Below are positions 46,662 through 57,186 of a DNA stretch of 64,000 nt, in pieces. Under the pieces are notes generated by a model. It did no database searches. It was not told the DNA's origin and saw only the letters and a list, made by a program, of their open reading frames with translations. The position numbers and the translations under genes are program-made. Origin of the DNA: Rhizophagus clarus. Taxonomy: Eukaryota; Glomeromycota; Glomeromycetes; Glomerales; Glomeraceae. Positions within the stretch are counted from its first letter, which is position 1, and each line of letters starts with the position of its first letter. Where the stretch lies: positions 1,054,001 to 1,118,000 of the forward strand of contig BLAL01000012.1 of NCBI GenBank assembly GCA_015698045.1. The letters run 5' to 3'.

Positions 46662-48113
46662 ATGGTCAAGTTAAATAATGATATTCTTTATTTGGTATTC
46701 AAAGAATTACATGATGATGAAAAGACTCTTTATTCATGTCTCACAGTCAATAAAACATTTTGTGAAATAATTATACCGATTTTATGGAAAGACCCTTGGA
46801 AATATTTTCTGAGAACCTGGAAATGCCAAAAGTTGAAACTATTAATAAAAGTAATTATTTCTCATTTATCAGATGAAGCAAAAAATGAATTGAGTAAAGA
46901 TATTCATTTTTTGAAAGATTCTTATAAAAAACCTTTAATTAATTATATCGAATTTTGTAAACATTTAAATTTAAATGAAATCCAAAGGATAATCAGTATG
47001 ATAAGTGAAATATCTGAAAAGAGAATTATTATTAGAAATGAAATAATCAATCTTTTTATTAATGGAAATGTTAATTTTACACACCTTTATATACCTCAAC
47101 AATTTGATGATTATCAACTTTCTAGAGAAAAATTTTGTTACTCGAAAATCGTGTCCCTTAGTTGTAATGCCAGAATAAATGATAATATTTTAAATGGATT
47201 GATAAAAATATCTGAATCAATTAAAGATTTGGAATTATTAATTGAAGATAACAACAACAATTATAATATTACTAGATTAATTGATACATCAAAGAAATTA
47301 ATTAATGTTCGTCTTGTAACAAATTGTTCTAATTTTCCAATTGATTATAACAATGAACCATTCTACAGAATTCTTGAAAATTCATTAATGAAACATGCAA
47401 ATAACATACAATATTTTAAGATGACAATACCACCTACTACAAAAATTCTTTCATCTTTGGCAAATCTAAAAAGATTCGAATTTGGGAATAATAATTGTGA
47501 TGCGACTTGGAGTTGTTTGGAACATTTATCATTACCTTTCTTAGAAGTTTTAAAAGCTGATTATGTTCCAGCTAAAGCTTTAATAAGTTTAATTGAAAAT
47601 ACAGGTGGATGTCTTACAGAAATAAAAATTGGTTACATGTTTCAAAATAAGTATAATAATAAACTTATTATTCGGGCTATTTATAATAATTGTCCAAACC
47701 TCCAATATCTCAAGTTATTATTTAGAAATGATAATATGTGTGAAATTGAAAAATTATTAATTAAATGTCAACATTTAAATGGATTGTTCTTAATTATCAA
47801 TAGTTGGATAAATATGTTTGAATGGAATAAATTATTTAATATATTAACCAAAGCATCGCCACCTAGCTTATTTAAGTTTAAATTTAGTATAATTTCTCGC
47901 GAGTCAATTAGACTAGAATTTTTAAAATCATTTTTTAATAATTGGAAAGGTAGAAAAGCTATGTTATTAGAATTAAATTTTAGAGATATAAATGAATATA
48001 TTACTGATTTAATAAATTTGGTAGAAAAATATAAAGCAGAAGGAGTAATTAAAAAATTTAAAAAATATAATAGTAACATTAATGACTTCGATGATGATTT
48101 TGAATGGATTTAG
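46662..48113 (+). CDS. F-box/LRR-like protein, 483 aa (group B)
   Basis: The ATG at 46662 (MVKLNNDILYLVFKELHDD) is chosen because it aligns with MTKLNRDILYLILEELQDN and MKLIRDIFYLILEELQDD of the paralogues. Extension upstream would need a TTG. F-box core: YSCLTVNKTFCEIIIPILWKDPWKYF. Leucine-rich part: HLYIPQQF, IKDLELLIED, FLEVLKADYVPAKALISLIE, LQYLKLLFRN. It ends with YKAEGVIKKFKKY, the C-terminal signature of this group. It is a single exon and the most diverged of the three group B genes here. Presumed SCF substrate adaptor. Confidence 0.88.
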   Translation: MVKLNNDILYLVFKELHDDEKTLYSCLTVNKTFCEIIIPILWKDPWKYFLRTWKCQKLKLLIKVIISHLSDEAKNELSKDIHFLKDSYKKPLINYIEFCKHLNLNEIQRIISMISEISEKRIIIRNEIINLFINGNVNFTHLYIPQQFDDYQLSREKFCYSKIVSLSCNARINDNILNGLIKISESIKDLELLIEDNNNNYNITRLIDTSKKLINVRLVTNCSNFPIDYNNEPFYRILENSLMKHANNIQYFKMTIPPTTKILSSLANLKRFEFGNNNCDATWSCLEHLSLPFLEVLKADYVPAKALISLIENTGGCLTEIKIGYMFQNKYNNKLIIRAIYNNCPNLQYLKLLFRNDNMCEIEKLLIKCQHLNGLFLIINSWINMFEWNKLFNILTKASPPSLFKFKFSIISRESIRLEFLKSFFNNWKGRKAMLLELNFRDINEYITDLINLVEKYKAEGVIKKFKKYNSNINDFDDDFEWI

Positions 48114-48204
48114 AGGATTACTTTTATTATCATCAAAATCTTTGCATAATCCCTTAAATGTTTTCTCAACACATATTTAAATTTTCAATAAATCTTTTAT
48201 TTTA

Positions 48205-48925
48205 GAAATATTACTCAATATTTGTTTCTGATGATTTGTTTATTATCACCGAAAATCCATTAATATCTATCATATGATCCAAATGTAACGGAAACATCAT
48301 CTACTTTTGAATTATCCTTCGAAATAATTGATCCCAAAACTTCATAATTGGTATCTTCCAATATCTAAATCTTTCAAATCAACAATTCCCGTAAATATAA
48401 TTTTAAGATTACCTTTCGTATTTAACACAATTTCCACTTTTCTTTGTAGTTCTAATTCAAGAATTTCATATAAATGAATCAATTTATCAAATTCTATAAT
48501 TTCTAAACTATCATCTGAGTTTTGAATACATTCTTTTATGTTTCCTTTTCAATAATATTTCCTTCTTGTGTTAAAAGATTTGAAATATTGAATTTCTCTA
48601 AATATGATCCTAAAAGATTAAATGTTGGCGATTTTATATCAATCCGTTCAGAACTATCAGAAGAGGAAAAATGATCACACTCATTAAATACATCTTGTAA
48701 ATGTGTAAAAGGTTTCATGCTTTCAAGTGCGTTTTCTATAGCTTGATTAAATTCTTTTGATGCCTTAACATCATCCTTATTAAATAAAATCTTATATTTT
48801 TCACATTTTACTCGAAAATAAGTATCATCTACATTACTTAAATTATCAGACTGAATAATTCTTTTATTTAGCGGAAATGTATTCATCATATTTTTAACTG
48901 AAAAATAATTTTTCAAAGTTACCAT
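48205..48925 (-). pseudogene. Broken gene of a Rhizophagus-expanded family
   Basis: The frame 48925-48536 reads VKCEKYKILFNKDDVKASKE, then ENALESMKPFTHLQDVFNEC and YLEKFNISNLLTQEGNIIE. Another frame continues ECIQNSDDSLEIIEFDKLIH and GNLKIIFTGIVDLKDLDIG. A third reads LEDTNYEVLGSIISKDNSK and FGSYD. From memory this series resembles proteins common in R. irregularis (possibly the DUF7431 type, membrane-attack-complex-like in places). I cannot confirm the family name. At least two or three frameshifts separate the parts. An N-terminal piece may lie at 49000-49200. Function unknown. Confidence 0.6.
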
Positions 48926-49503
48926 TTTCTCTAAACTTGTCGTTGGCGTTATTATTTCTAAGATTTATTACTTGAATATATATTAGGAATATTGCTGAGT
49001 TCAATAGCAATTTTTTTTGCTATTTTCTAATTTAAAGAATTAAACCTTGAAGGAGATGAAAATCTTTAATCCATCTTCTTAGATTTACATATACTGAATC
49101 TTTAACCCATTCATATAAACTAAATCTTTCCTTAAAATTAGCAGTGCCGGGTTGCTTCTCATCAAAAGTTTGAAAATCATCTGATAATTTTTTGGATTTT
49201 TAATTCAGTAATAGGAATAAGATTATTATAAGAAGCGTTGCGCATTTTATAATACAACAGTACGACATCATCTGGATCATGTGTGAAGATCATGTGTAAA
49301 TCAGGCAAGAAATCCGGTTACCATTTTTTTTTCATGGTGATACATGTGATCACGTCAACTCATCAAATCACATGACCATATTTAGGTACAAAGTCACAAC
49401 GTGCTACAATTAATGCAAATAAATGTGTCATATGAACAATTTGTTGCATTTTTCACAAAAAAAGAAAAAAAAAGGAAAAAAAAAAAAGAAAAAAAAAAAA
49501 AAA
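48926..49503. other. Spacer and F-box promoter
   Basis: 49000-49200 has a minus-strand open stretch (KERFSLYEWVKDSVYVNLRR) possibly belonging to the pseudogene above. 49330-49500 matches in part the promoter of the gene at 61143 (AAATAAATGTGTCATATGAA and CACAACG words), ending in a poly-A tract. Confidence 0.45.
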
Positions 49504-50913
49504 ATGACCAAGCTAAATAGAGATATTCTTTATTTAATATTAGAAGAATTGCAAGATAATAAACGGACCCTTTATTCATCTCTTACGGTCAATAAAACAT
49601 GGTGTGAAATAATTATTCGAATTTTATGGAGAAATCCTTGGAAATACTTAATAAATGGATTTAAAGAGTTTTCGTTTTTCGTAGTAATTGTCTCGCATTT
49701 ATCAGAAGAATCAAAAAATGAGTTAAAATTTCAAGGCGTAGATTTACCTACAGCTTCATCACAAACACTTTTATTTAATTATATTAGTTTTTGTAGACAT
49801 TTAAATTTAAATGCGTTTGATAAGATGTTTAATACTGTCAAATATCATTATTCAAATTCAACTTTATCAATTTTAAAAAATGAAATATACAACCTTTTTA
49901 TTAACGAAAATACAAAATTTACACATCTTTATTTACCTCAAAAATTTTATTATCGTTTTTCTGGAGCTCAAAAATGTTTTTCAGAAATTGTTTTTCTTAG
50001 TTGTAATACGAATATAGATTATAATATTTTGGATGAATTAACAAAAATTTGTAAATCAATTAAAGAATTGGAACTTCTTATTAATGTGAATAACAACAAT
50101 TTTGGTATTGCTAGATTAATTGATATCCCTAAAAACCTAGTTAATGTTCGTTTTCTAGCAAACTACCCAAATTCTTATCGTCTTTGGGCAAATTATTATG
50201 ATACTAATAATGAATCATTTCATAAAACTCTTGAAAATTCATTAATAAAACGTTCAAACACCATAAGAAACCTTAAGCTAAATAAACAACCTACCGTAAA
50301 TATTCTTTCATCTTTTAATAATTTAATAAGTTTAGAATTGGATTGTGGTTGTAGCTATGAATGGAATGAATGGAATAGTTTAGAAAACTTAACTTTACCT
50401 TTCTTACAAATTTTAAAAGCCAGGTATATTCCAGTTAAATATTTAACAAGTTTAATCGAAAATACTAGTGGTTCTCTAATTGAAGTAAAAATTGATTATA
50501 CAACACATGATGATATTGAAAATAGAAAAATTATTCAGGCTATTTACCATAATTGTCCAAGGCTTAAGCATCTTAAATTAGTGATTAGAAATAAAAATTT
50601 TTCAGAATTGGAAAAATTATTAATTAATTGTCAAAGTTTAATCAGTTTATATATTCTCACTAATGATGTTGAATTTGATTGGAATAATTTATTTAAAATA
50701 TTAACTAAATTATCACCTAATAATTTGTTTAAATTTAAATTTTTTAGTTCTTATGTATCACCTAGTTTAGAATCCTTAGAAATATTTCTAGATAATTGGA
50801 AAGGGGGAAATTCTTTGTCAGTAAAATTTAATAATATTAAACATACGGAAGAATATTCTGATTTAATAGAAAAATATAAAGCAAAAGGAGTGATCAGTAA
50901 ATTTGATCGTTAA
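49504..50913 (+). CDS. F-box/LRR-like protein, 469 aa (group B)
   Basis: The start at 49504 (MTKLNRDILYLILEELQDNK) is used rather than the in-frame ATG at 49423, because the latter would add a poly-lysine leader encoded by an A-tract. F-box core: YSSLTVNKTWCEIIIRILWRNPWKYL. Leucine-rich part: HLYLPQKF, IKELELLINV, FLQILKARYIPVKYLTSLIE, LKHLKLVIRN. It ends YKAKGVISKFDR. It is very similar to the 61143 gene throughout, and the duplication includes promoter and 3' flanks. Presumed SCF adaptor. Confidence 0.9.
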   Translation: MTKLNRDILYLILEELQDNKRTLYSSLTVNKTWCEIIIRILWRNPWKYLINGFKEFSFFVVIVSHLSEESKNELKFQGVDLPTASSQTLLFNYISFCRHLNLNAFDKMFNTVKYHYSNSTLSILKNEIYNLFINENTKFTHLYLPQKFYYRFSGAQKCFSEIVFLSCNTNIDYNILDELTKICKSIKELELLINVNNNNFGIARLIDIPKNLVNVRFLANYPNSYRLWANYYDTNNESFHKTLENSLIKRSNTIRNLKLNKQPTVNILSSFNNLISLELDCGCSYEWNEWNSLENLTLPFLQILKARYIPVKYLTSLIENTSGSLIEVKIDYTTHDDIENRKIIQAIYHNCPRLKHLKLVIRNKNFSELEKLLINCQSLISLYILTNDVEFDWNNLFKILTKLSPNNLFKFKFFSSYVSPSLESLEIFLDNWKGGNSLSVKFNNIKHTEEYSDLIEKYKAKGVISKFDR

Positions 50914-50958
50914 TCTTTTATTCTTTAAGATATTATCATTATAACTTTATTATTTTGT

Positions 50959-51340
50959 ACTATAACAATTAGTTTTGATATTAAATAAAATAATCCTATT
51001 ATGTTTCAATTCATAATTTATGTTTAAATTAGAGCAATTAGAACATAATTTAAATTTTATATTGTTGCAAACAAGTAAAATTCTTTGTAAAATAGTACAT
51101 AATTCATAAAATGCGAACCAGAATTGTGGTATTTGGAGTTATTCAAATGGGCAGAGATAGATAAGCTTCTAAAGTCCAAACATTAATAGTATTTCAATTT
51201 TAAATATCAAAACTCTTATATTAGCAAATTAATGATAATTATAATAGCAAAGTTTGAAATGACCTGCATATATTTAACTTTTTTTTTGTTTTGGGATAGA
51301 ACTTAATCGATTAGCCGTCTGAATCGATTAAATTAATCGT
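50959..51340 (+). repeat. F-box 3' flank, duplicated at 60276-60690
   Basis: Shared collinear words include ACTATAACAATTA, AAATAGTACATAATT, ATTCAAATGGGCAGA, ATTAATAGTATTT and AAGTTTGAAATGACC. The second copy follows the truncated F-box relic at 60137. This marks a segmental duplication of the gene plus about 400 bp of downstream sequence. Confidence 0.8.
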
Positions 51341-51855
51341 ATGATCTAAAAAATGGAAACAAATTAGCGTTAACTCAGTAAGAATAATTCATAGTGCCTG
51401 AGTAAAACTTTTATACAATACTTGTATAATTTATTTACTTATTTATTTATATGATGACATTGAAACGTTACAAATAAAGGTCTAACTAATCTAACGAAAA
51501 GTACGGACACTATTACATGTATCAGCTCACTTCGGTGTGCTAGGAAACGACATCAACGCCTATAATAGCTAATGCACTGAGTAAAGTGATGAAGGCCTTG
51601 AGGGGGGATCTATAGTTCAACCGGCGATCCCACAAAAAAAGAAAATGCCATATAGGTCTTAAGAATCCAAAAAAAAGGAAGAAGAATGAAAAACGACTCC
51701 TAATTACAATCATATAGATACGGATGAGGAATCGTACTGGAGAAAAATAAGGAATAGACGTAAAAAAAATTAATAAACATAGTTAATAAAAAGAAAAAAA
51801 AAGCCCATCGAGCCTTCTCTTCCCCCGTTAGATCCTGAATCCTGCGTATGGACGT
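51341..51855. other. GC-richer 3' region of the SAP-motif gene
   Basis: Less AT-rich than the surroundings, with GGGGGGATCTATAGTTCAAC followed by CGGCGATCCC. A TTTA-rich stretch at about 51426-51450 could be the 3' tail of a minus-strand retroposed unit. No RNA gene fold was recognised. Confidence 0.35.
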
Positions 51856-52720
51856 TCATCCTAATCTATAAAAAGAAAAATAATTCCTTAACATTCCCAC
51901 GCGACCATTAATCTTGGTTCCACGAACACCGCTAGGAAGTACGCTCCTAGTTCTTCTTGTCAACAGTAATTCCTTCAACTTCGCTTTGGTTAACGAGTTG
52001 AATCTGTTGGACTCGGCGTTCTTGGAGTCTTTGTTACGATTCTTGGATTGATTATTTCTTCTTTGCACTCTATAAGTTTTAGAAGACGCTTCCACATTAG
52101 TGCTTCGATCCGTGTACGGATTGATCCGGATTGATCTGGATTAAACCGAAAATCCGCGGTTTTATCCGCGGTTTGACCCGGATTTTGTCGGATTCATCCG
52201 GATTGTCAGATTTCGGATAACTTAAAATAGGACCCCGAAGTATATATAAAAAGGTCAGAGGCTGCCAAAAAAATTTTATTATTAGCTGTACGCATTTTTT
52301 CAGGGCCGGAGATATAATAATTTTGGCCATTATCCAAAACCGGTAATAGGTTTTCACCAGAAAGTATCCATAAAAGGAAAAATTTTCATGATTTTTTTTT
52401 TTTTGACTGGTTGCAAATTCAAATCTGACCTTTTTATGTATATCTGATATTTTGGGGTCCTCTTAAGATATATCCGAAACCAATGATCGGATTTTAACAA
52501 TTAAAGGCTTGTTTGATAGTGTTTGATATTGCGCATATAATATTAGGACTGGATTGTTGAAATAATTTTTTTTTATTCAGATTTTCATTAAATAATAGTT
52601 TTCATCCAGTTCAGATGACGGTTTTCATCCGGATTGAAGCACTATTCCGCATCGTCCTTTGACTTATGCTTCGATTTGTTCGAAGGACGGCTGGGAGGAG
52701 AGTAATTTAACCACTGGTAA
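51856..52720 (-). pseudogene. SAP-motif protein gene split by a MITE
   Basis: Minus strand: after a CTTACCAG acceptor near 52720 the frame reads WLNYSPPSRPSNKSKHKSKD and is broken by the MITE at 52098-52644. It then continues EASSKTYRVQRRNNQSKNRN and NRFNSLTKAKLKELLLTRR, followed by RGTKINGRVGMLRNY, to a stop at 51856. LTKAKLKELL...G.K...R.GMLR matches the SAP DNA-binding helix-extended-helix pattern. The two sides join in frame if one target duplication is removed. The basic linker and SAP motif suggest a nucleic-acid-binding protein. It could belong to a mobile element. Base composition is richer in GC than neighbours. Confidence 0.6.
52098..52644. mobile_element. hAT-type MITE (TAGTGCTTC TIR)
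   Basis: Ends TAGTGCTTCGATCCG and the complement, TAGTGCTTCAATCCGGATGA. The 8-bp duplications are TTCCACAT (52090-52097) and TTCCGCAT (52645-52652). Length is 547 bp. The left 110 bp carry repeated ATCCGGATT/CCGCGGTTT words. The 86-codon frame inside it is fortuitous. It interrupts the SAP-motif gene. Confidence 0.85.
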
Positions 52721-52848
52721 GTTTAGGATCATGTCCATCGATTTGGGAGGTGACATCACAATACTTGTAAAATTTAATTGCAGTGTGAATTTTGCGTCAT
52801 CGCATTAAATCACGTGGCTACGTTTTGATTCGTAAACTGCACGTGTCA

Positions 52849-53430
52849 TTGAGGTGGTCAATCAAACTAATTAAATGAAAATTATGTATGGACTGCGACA
52901 AAATCACTATTGATAGATTTTCTCGTGATAGCTATTAAAATTGGTTTTTATAATAAAATTCCTATTAAAATTATTCTTCATAACTCTGGATCCTTCTCAT
53001 TATTTTCGTTCTGGTTTATGTAAAAGTATTTTAAAATATTGTCTCTTTCATGTAATAGAACGTTTTTTCTCAAAAAAGGAATACAAAAACGTAAAGTAAG
53101 TTTCTGAACTGCATCTCAACTACTTTCGCATAGAAAAAACCTTTATTCTTTAATATTTTCCGAAAAATCGTTCTATTGGCATTTTCTTAGGGATGATATG
53201 CATCTGTTTAAATGTTAAGTATTGCTTTTAAAGTAATAAAGAACGATTTATCAGAATTTAAAGATTTTAGCTTTTTTAACGGGAAGATGTATATGGGAGC
53301 ATTATTTGAATACCCGAAATCAATAGGTTAAATATGATCGGCTTTAATTTTCAGAAAAAAAATCTATCAATAGTTAATTTCATAGGGTCTATACATAGTT
53401 TTGATTTACTTAGTTGAAAGACCACCCCAA
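52849..53430. mobile_element. MITE with long inverted repeats
   Basis: About 80-bp imperfect TIRs run from TTGAGGTGGTCAATCAAAC at the left and TTGGGGTGGTCTTTCAACT on the opposite strand at the right to ACTATTGATAGATTTT in both. Flanks are CGTGTCA (52842-52848 and 53431-53437), a 7-8 bp duplication. Length is 582 bp, non-coding. It sits inside a stretch that resembles the F-box promoter at 60980-61080. Confidence 0.85.
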
Positions 53431-53437
53431 CGTGTCA

Positions 53438-53885
53438 TGAACCCAACTACTTATTTCAAATAAATGTGTCATTTTGTACGCCTAATCCGTAATACTGTAA
53501 AATAAAGTATATCTAATATAGACTTACACCTGTGTTAAACAAAAGAAAAAAATGATTTAGAAGAAAATTTAGCTAGTACATATTTTTATGGATTCAATGC
53601 TAACAAAATATACACATTATTAAATTTTAAAAATATTGGAATTTTATTATTTATTATAAGAGAAAAAGAAACTAAAAATATTGTAAAAAAAAAAATGGTC
53701 TGAACCCAATCAGACATAAAGTCAAACTCGGTTGAATATGAACAAAAAAAAAAAAAAAAAATATTTGGTCTGATCTCAATTAAATGAAAAAAAAGTTAAA
53801 ATTAGATGTCAAATTTCAAAAAAATTAGTAATAATCATTTTTAAAATTTTACTTACAAAATTATAAAACCCAAGGTGGTTTTCGC
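53438..53885. other. F-box promoter-like relic and AT-rich spacer
   Basis: GAACCCAACTACTTATTTCA then AATAAATGTGTCATTT, and GCCTAATCCGTAA, match the upstream region of the F-box gene at 61143, but no F-box coding sequence follows. Confidence 0.5.
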
Positions 53886-54586
53886 TTATTGGATTTGCAG
53901 TGTTTCGCCTGGTGATTCGTAAATTTCCAACAGTTTATATAGTACCCTATACTGATTTGGTATTTTAGGACAATCAATTACATAGTGAGGTTTAAAACAA
54001 AAAAGACACGACATATTCTTGGTTGAATTTTCTATTTTTATAATTTTAAAATTTTTAATTATTTTAAAAGATTATTAGATAATTTATAAATAATTTTATA
54101 ATAAATTAATAAATACCATGTTGTGATGTTGATTGATTTTGTACTGGTTGGTCTTGTATTATAGCAGCTGCTGCTGTTTCTTTTACTGTTGTCGCTAATG
54201 AAAATTTTTATTTTAGTAAATTCACATAATTATTTTATATTAAAAAGATTGGGATATTTTTTTGTTTCATTTCCTCTTTGGAAAATAATTATAAAGGTCA
54301 TTACCAATATGGGATAATGAAAGCATACACTTTTTTATTTCGGCTCTAAAAAATGTATTTAAAATTATAATCAAAAGATTTTTCTTTTTATTTATTTTAT
54401 TAATTATTTTACTTACGGATCCGTACTTTTAATTACAACAGCAGCAATTTTAAAAAGATCCTTGATGTCGTTAGTTGCTATTTTCTGTGACTCTAATAAG
54501 AGTTCGTTTCTTTCCTTTTCTTGTCTGTTAAATATTTTAAGAGCTTCTTCTTTATTTTTTTCTTCTTTTTTTTCTTGAATTTTTTT
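53886..54586 (-). CDS. Zinc-knuckle protein, at least four exons, 5' end missing
   Basis: Minus-strand exons 54586-54417, 54345-54305, 54194-54117 and 54031-53886 join through GT-AG introns in consistent phases (2, 1, 1) and end at a TAA. The first is lysine/glutamate-rich and helical (KEEALKIFNRQEKERNELLL), probably coiled-coil. The second reads AEIKKCMLSLSHI. The third is an alanine/glutamine linker (TVKETAAAAIIQDQPVQNQS). The last has a CX2CX3HX4C knuckle (CLFCFKPHYVIDC) and ends YESPGETLQIQ. Knuckles of this form bind single-stranded nucleic acid. The 5' exon(s) were not found, as a T36/A14 tract lies just upstream. It may be a host gene or a domesticated or mobile-element protein. No family assigned. 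Confidence 0.6.
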
Positions 54587-54654
54587 CTAGCATTTTTCTT
54601 TAACAGAAAAATAAAAGAAAAATAAAGTAAAAAAATTCAAAATCCCGGATTTTG

Positions 54655-54656
<2 letters not shown>

Positions 54657-54706
<50 letters not shown>
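54657..54706. repeat. T36-A14 homopolymer junction
   Basis: Thirty-six T followed directly by about fourteen A. It could form a perfect stem of 14 bp and marks the point where the zinc-knuckle gene loses recognisable 5' sequence. Confidence 0.9.
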
Positions 54707-55559
54707 GAGTATGGTAAAATTTTAAATGAAGGAATGGCCCCATTATTTTATAATATTTTTAGAAAATCTTACACGAGAAATTTACGCAATATAGCATAGC
54801 CCATCTAAAAAAATTATTAGCACAATATTAATAGTTAATGTTGCTATCATTGTGCCACATAAACCATAAAATCAATTAAGCCATATAAGAAAATCACTTG
54901 CCTATTAATCACAAGTTCAATCGTCACACAATTTACCAGAAAATTCTGGTAAATTTTTATCAAATTTTAGAAAACGGAGAATTCTCTGATGAATTAGTTT
55001 TTAATGTTTGAGCAAATTTAGATAATAGTAAGACAATTCAGATAATTGAATGCAAACAAGCATTTGTAAAAACAATTGAACTACAATTTAGTGATAATTT
55101 TTAAACAATTAGGCGCAAATGTAATAATATCAAAGTCAGTTTAGTATAAAACTTATTAAATTTTATGTGAATTGTACATGAATTTTAATTATAAGTATAA
55201 TTAAGTACAGCAATATTAAGGAAATCAAAAATTAAAAAAAAAAATGGTTTCGAATTTTAATCTTCAAGGACTGACTCCAATGTTGGAACATACAAACAAA
55301 AACGCTAGTCCATTTCGGCAGAAATTTTTAAATTGCCGATTGTCGGACGAAATTTGATCTAATCTTAGCCGATCAGTATCAAAAAAATCGGTTATAGCGA
55401 TTCGCTAAATTCCTAAATCAATAAACAAATTGACCTATTTTTTTTCATTGATTTTTTATTTTAATTTATTTATTGTGATTCTATTTAAATTCATTTATTA
55501 AAATTTAATAAATTTAATATAATTTTCATTAAAGATTTTTCATACAATAATTATTAAAC
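54707..55559. other. Possible coding relic, unassigned
   Basis: Plus-strand stretches such as EYGKILNEGMAPLFYNIFRK (about 54708) and YQKILVNFYQILENGEFSDE with NSKTIQIIECKQAFVKTIEL (about 54937-55100) look protein-like but carry stops and match no family I can name. The rest is AT-rich. Confidence 0.25.
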
Positions 55560-57180
55560 TAAAAGAGCTAACGGATCTAAAATAAAAAAGAAAAAAAAAT
55601 TCCAAATATAATCTAAATAGTTGATACTGATAGGATTTACAAAATAAAAATTTAAATCCGAGTTAACACCAAAATCTATAAGATAAAAATCCAGATCCAA
55701 AAACTGATACCGAAACTTAAATGCAAAAGCGAAATGCTGAAGCTAAGAGAAAAAAAAAAAAATCCAAGAATCTAAGTCTAAGCTAAATAACCAAACCTTA
55801 GAGAAAAAATCCGAACCAATAATACTGAATCTTAAGAAAAAAAATAATTTTAAATGGTAATACTGAATCTTGAGAAAAAAAATTATTCTAAATGATAATA
55901 CTGAATCTAAAGAAAGCAAAAAATCTAATTCAAATATTTGAACCTAAAAAATAAGAAAACCTAAGTCACAAGAGCCGAAACCTAAAAAAAAAGAAGTATC
56001 GAAACTTGAAAGAAAAAAAAAAGAAAAGAATCAATTCAAATCGAAGTGTCAAAACCTAAAAAAAGGGAGAAAAAAATGGGAAGTACCGATCACAAGAATT
56101 GAAATGCTGAACCTAAAAAAAAAGTAAAAAATCTGAATTATAAGAGCCAAAGTACTAAACTTAAAAAAAAAAAGAAAAAACCAAATCGTAAGAGCCGAAG
56201 TACCGAATTTAAGAAAAAAAGAAAGTCTGAATCGTAAGAGCTGAAGTATCGATCCTAAAAAAAGGTAAAAAATCGTGAACCTAAATCGCAACCGAACTTA
56301 AGAAAAAATCCAAGAAAACCTAAAAAAAAAAAGAAAAATCCATGTTGTATGTACCCAGTAATCTAAAAAAAATCCATGTCATGTAAGTTAAGTACTGAAC
56401 CTAAAAAATCCATGTCGTATGAACTGAAATACCGAACTTCACCGAACTTCCAAAAAGTACTGTTAGTCAATAGTTTAATAAATAAACAAGTTAGTAAAAA
56501 AATACCATATATCTTACTGCATGTCTAAGAAATCCAAAGAACCGCTTAATCATTAGTTAAAGATTTTTTAAATTAAAAACTTAAGAAAAAAGCACCAGAA
56601 CTTATGAATTCCCAAGAATAAGTCATCTGAAGCCTAAATAAAATAATTGAACAAAATAAATATTAGTAAAAGAAAACGAAACAAAAAAAAATAATAAAAA
56701 AAAAAAATTGAACACTAACCTTCATCTCCAAAGAGAATCATCAAACTTAAAAAGAAAATCGCCGGCACCTAAAAAAAAAAGAGCTAAATATTTAAAAAAA
56801 GGAAGAAACGATAACCTCCATTTCCGCAAGGAGAGCTACAGAAACTTAAGGAAAAAGTACCAAAACTTAGAAAAATAAAAGAGATGAAAATTAATAATGA
56901 ACGAAAAGGAAACAAAAAAAAAAAAAAAAAAAATAAACCTCAAGAAAGAGAAATCCGAAAGAGCCATCATAAGAAAAGAAAAAACCGGAAAAATAGAACT
57001 ATTAGTAAGTTCGTTGAGATAAAATAATTAAAAAAATATATATATAAATTAATCTTACCAGAATCCAATACTAATCCAATATCCAAAAATAACTGCCTAG
57101 ACGAAGGAAAGTAAACGAACTGTTAGAAGTCCTTCGTTAAAACAAAAATAATTAAAGAAAAAATAAAAATAGAAATAAAA
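55560..57180 (-). repeat. A-rich minisatellite, about 45-60 bp units
   Basis: Units vary around AATCGTAAGAGCCGAAGTACC followed by GAACCTAAGAAAAAAAAG, clearest at 55960-56300. On the minus strand each is a T-tract plus TAG and then a 25-35 nt island (GGTTCGGTACTTCGGCTCTT type). It grades into the cleaner 33-nt array at 57187-57772. No continuous long frame. Confidence 0.6.
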
Positions 57181-57186
57181 ACTTAC

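Noticed and set aside
47768-48079. 103-codon minus-strand frame
   Set aside because: It is antisense to the conserved F-box coding sequence.
52097-52357. 86-codon minus-strand frame
   Set aside because: It lies within a MITE bounded by TIRs and an 8-bp duplication. Its sequence is the repeated ATCCGGATT zone.
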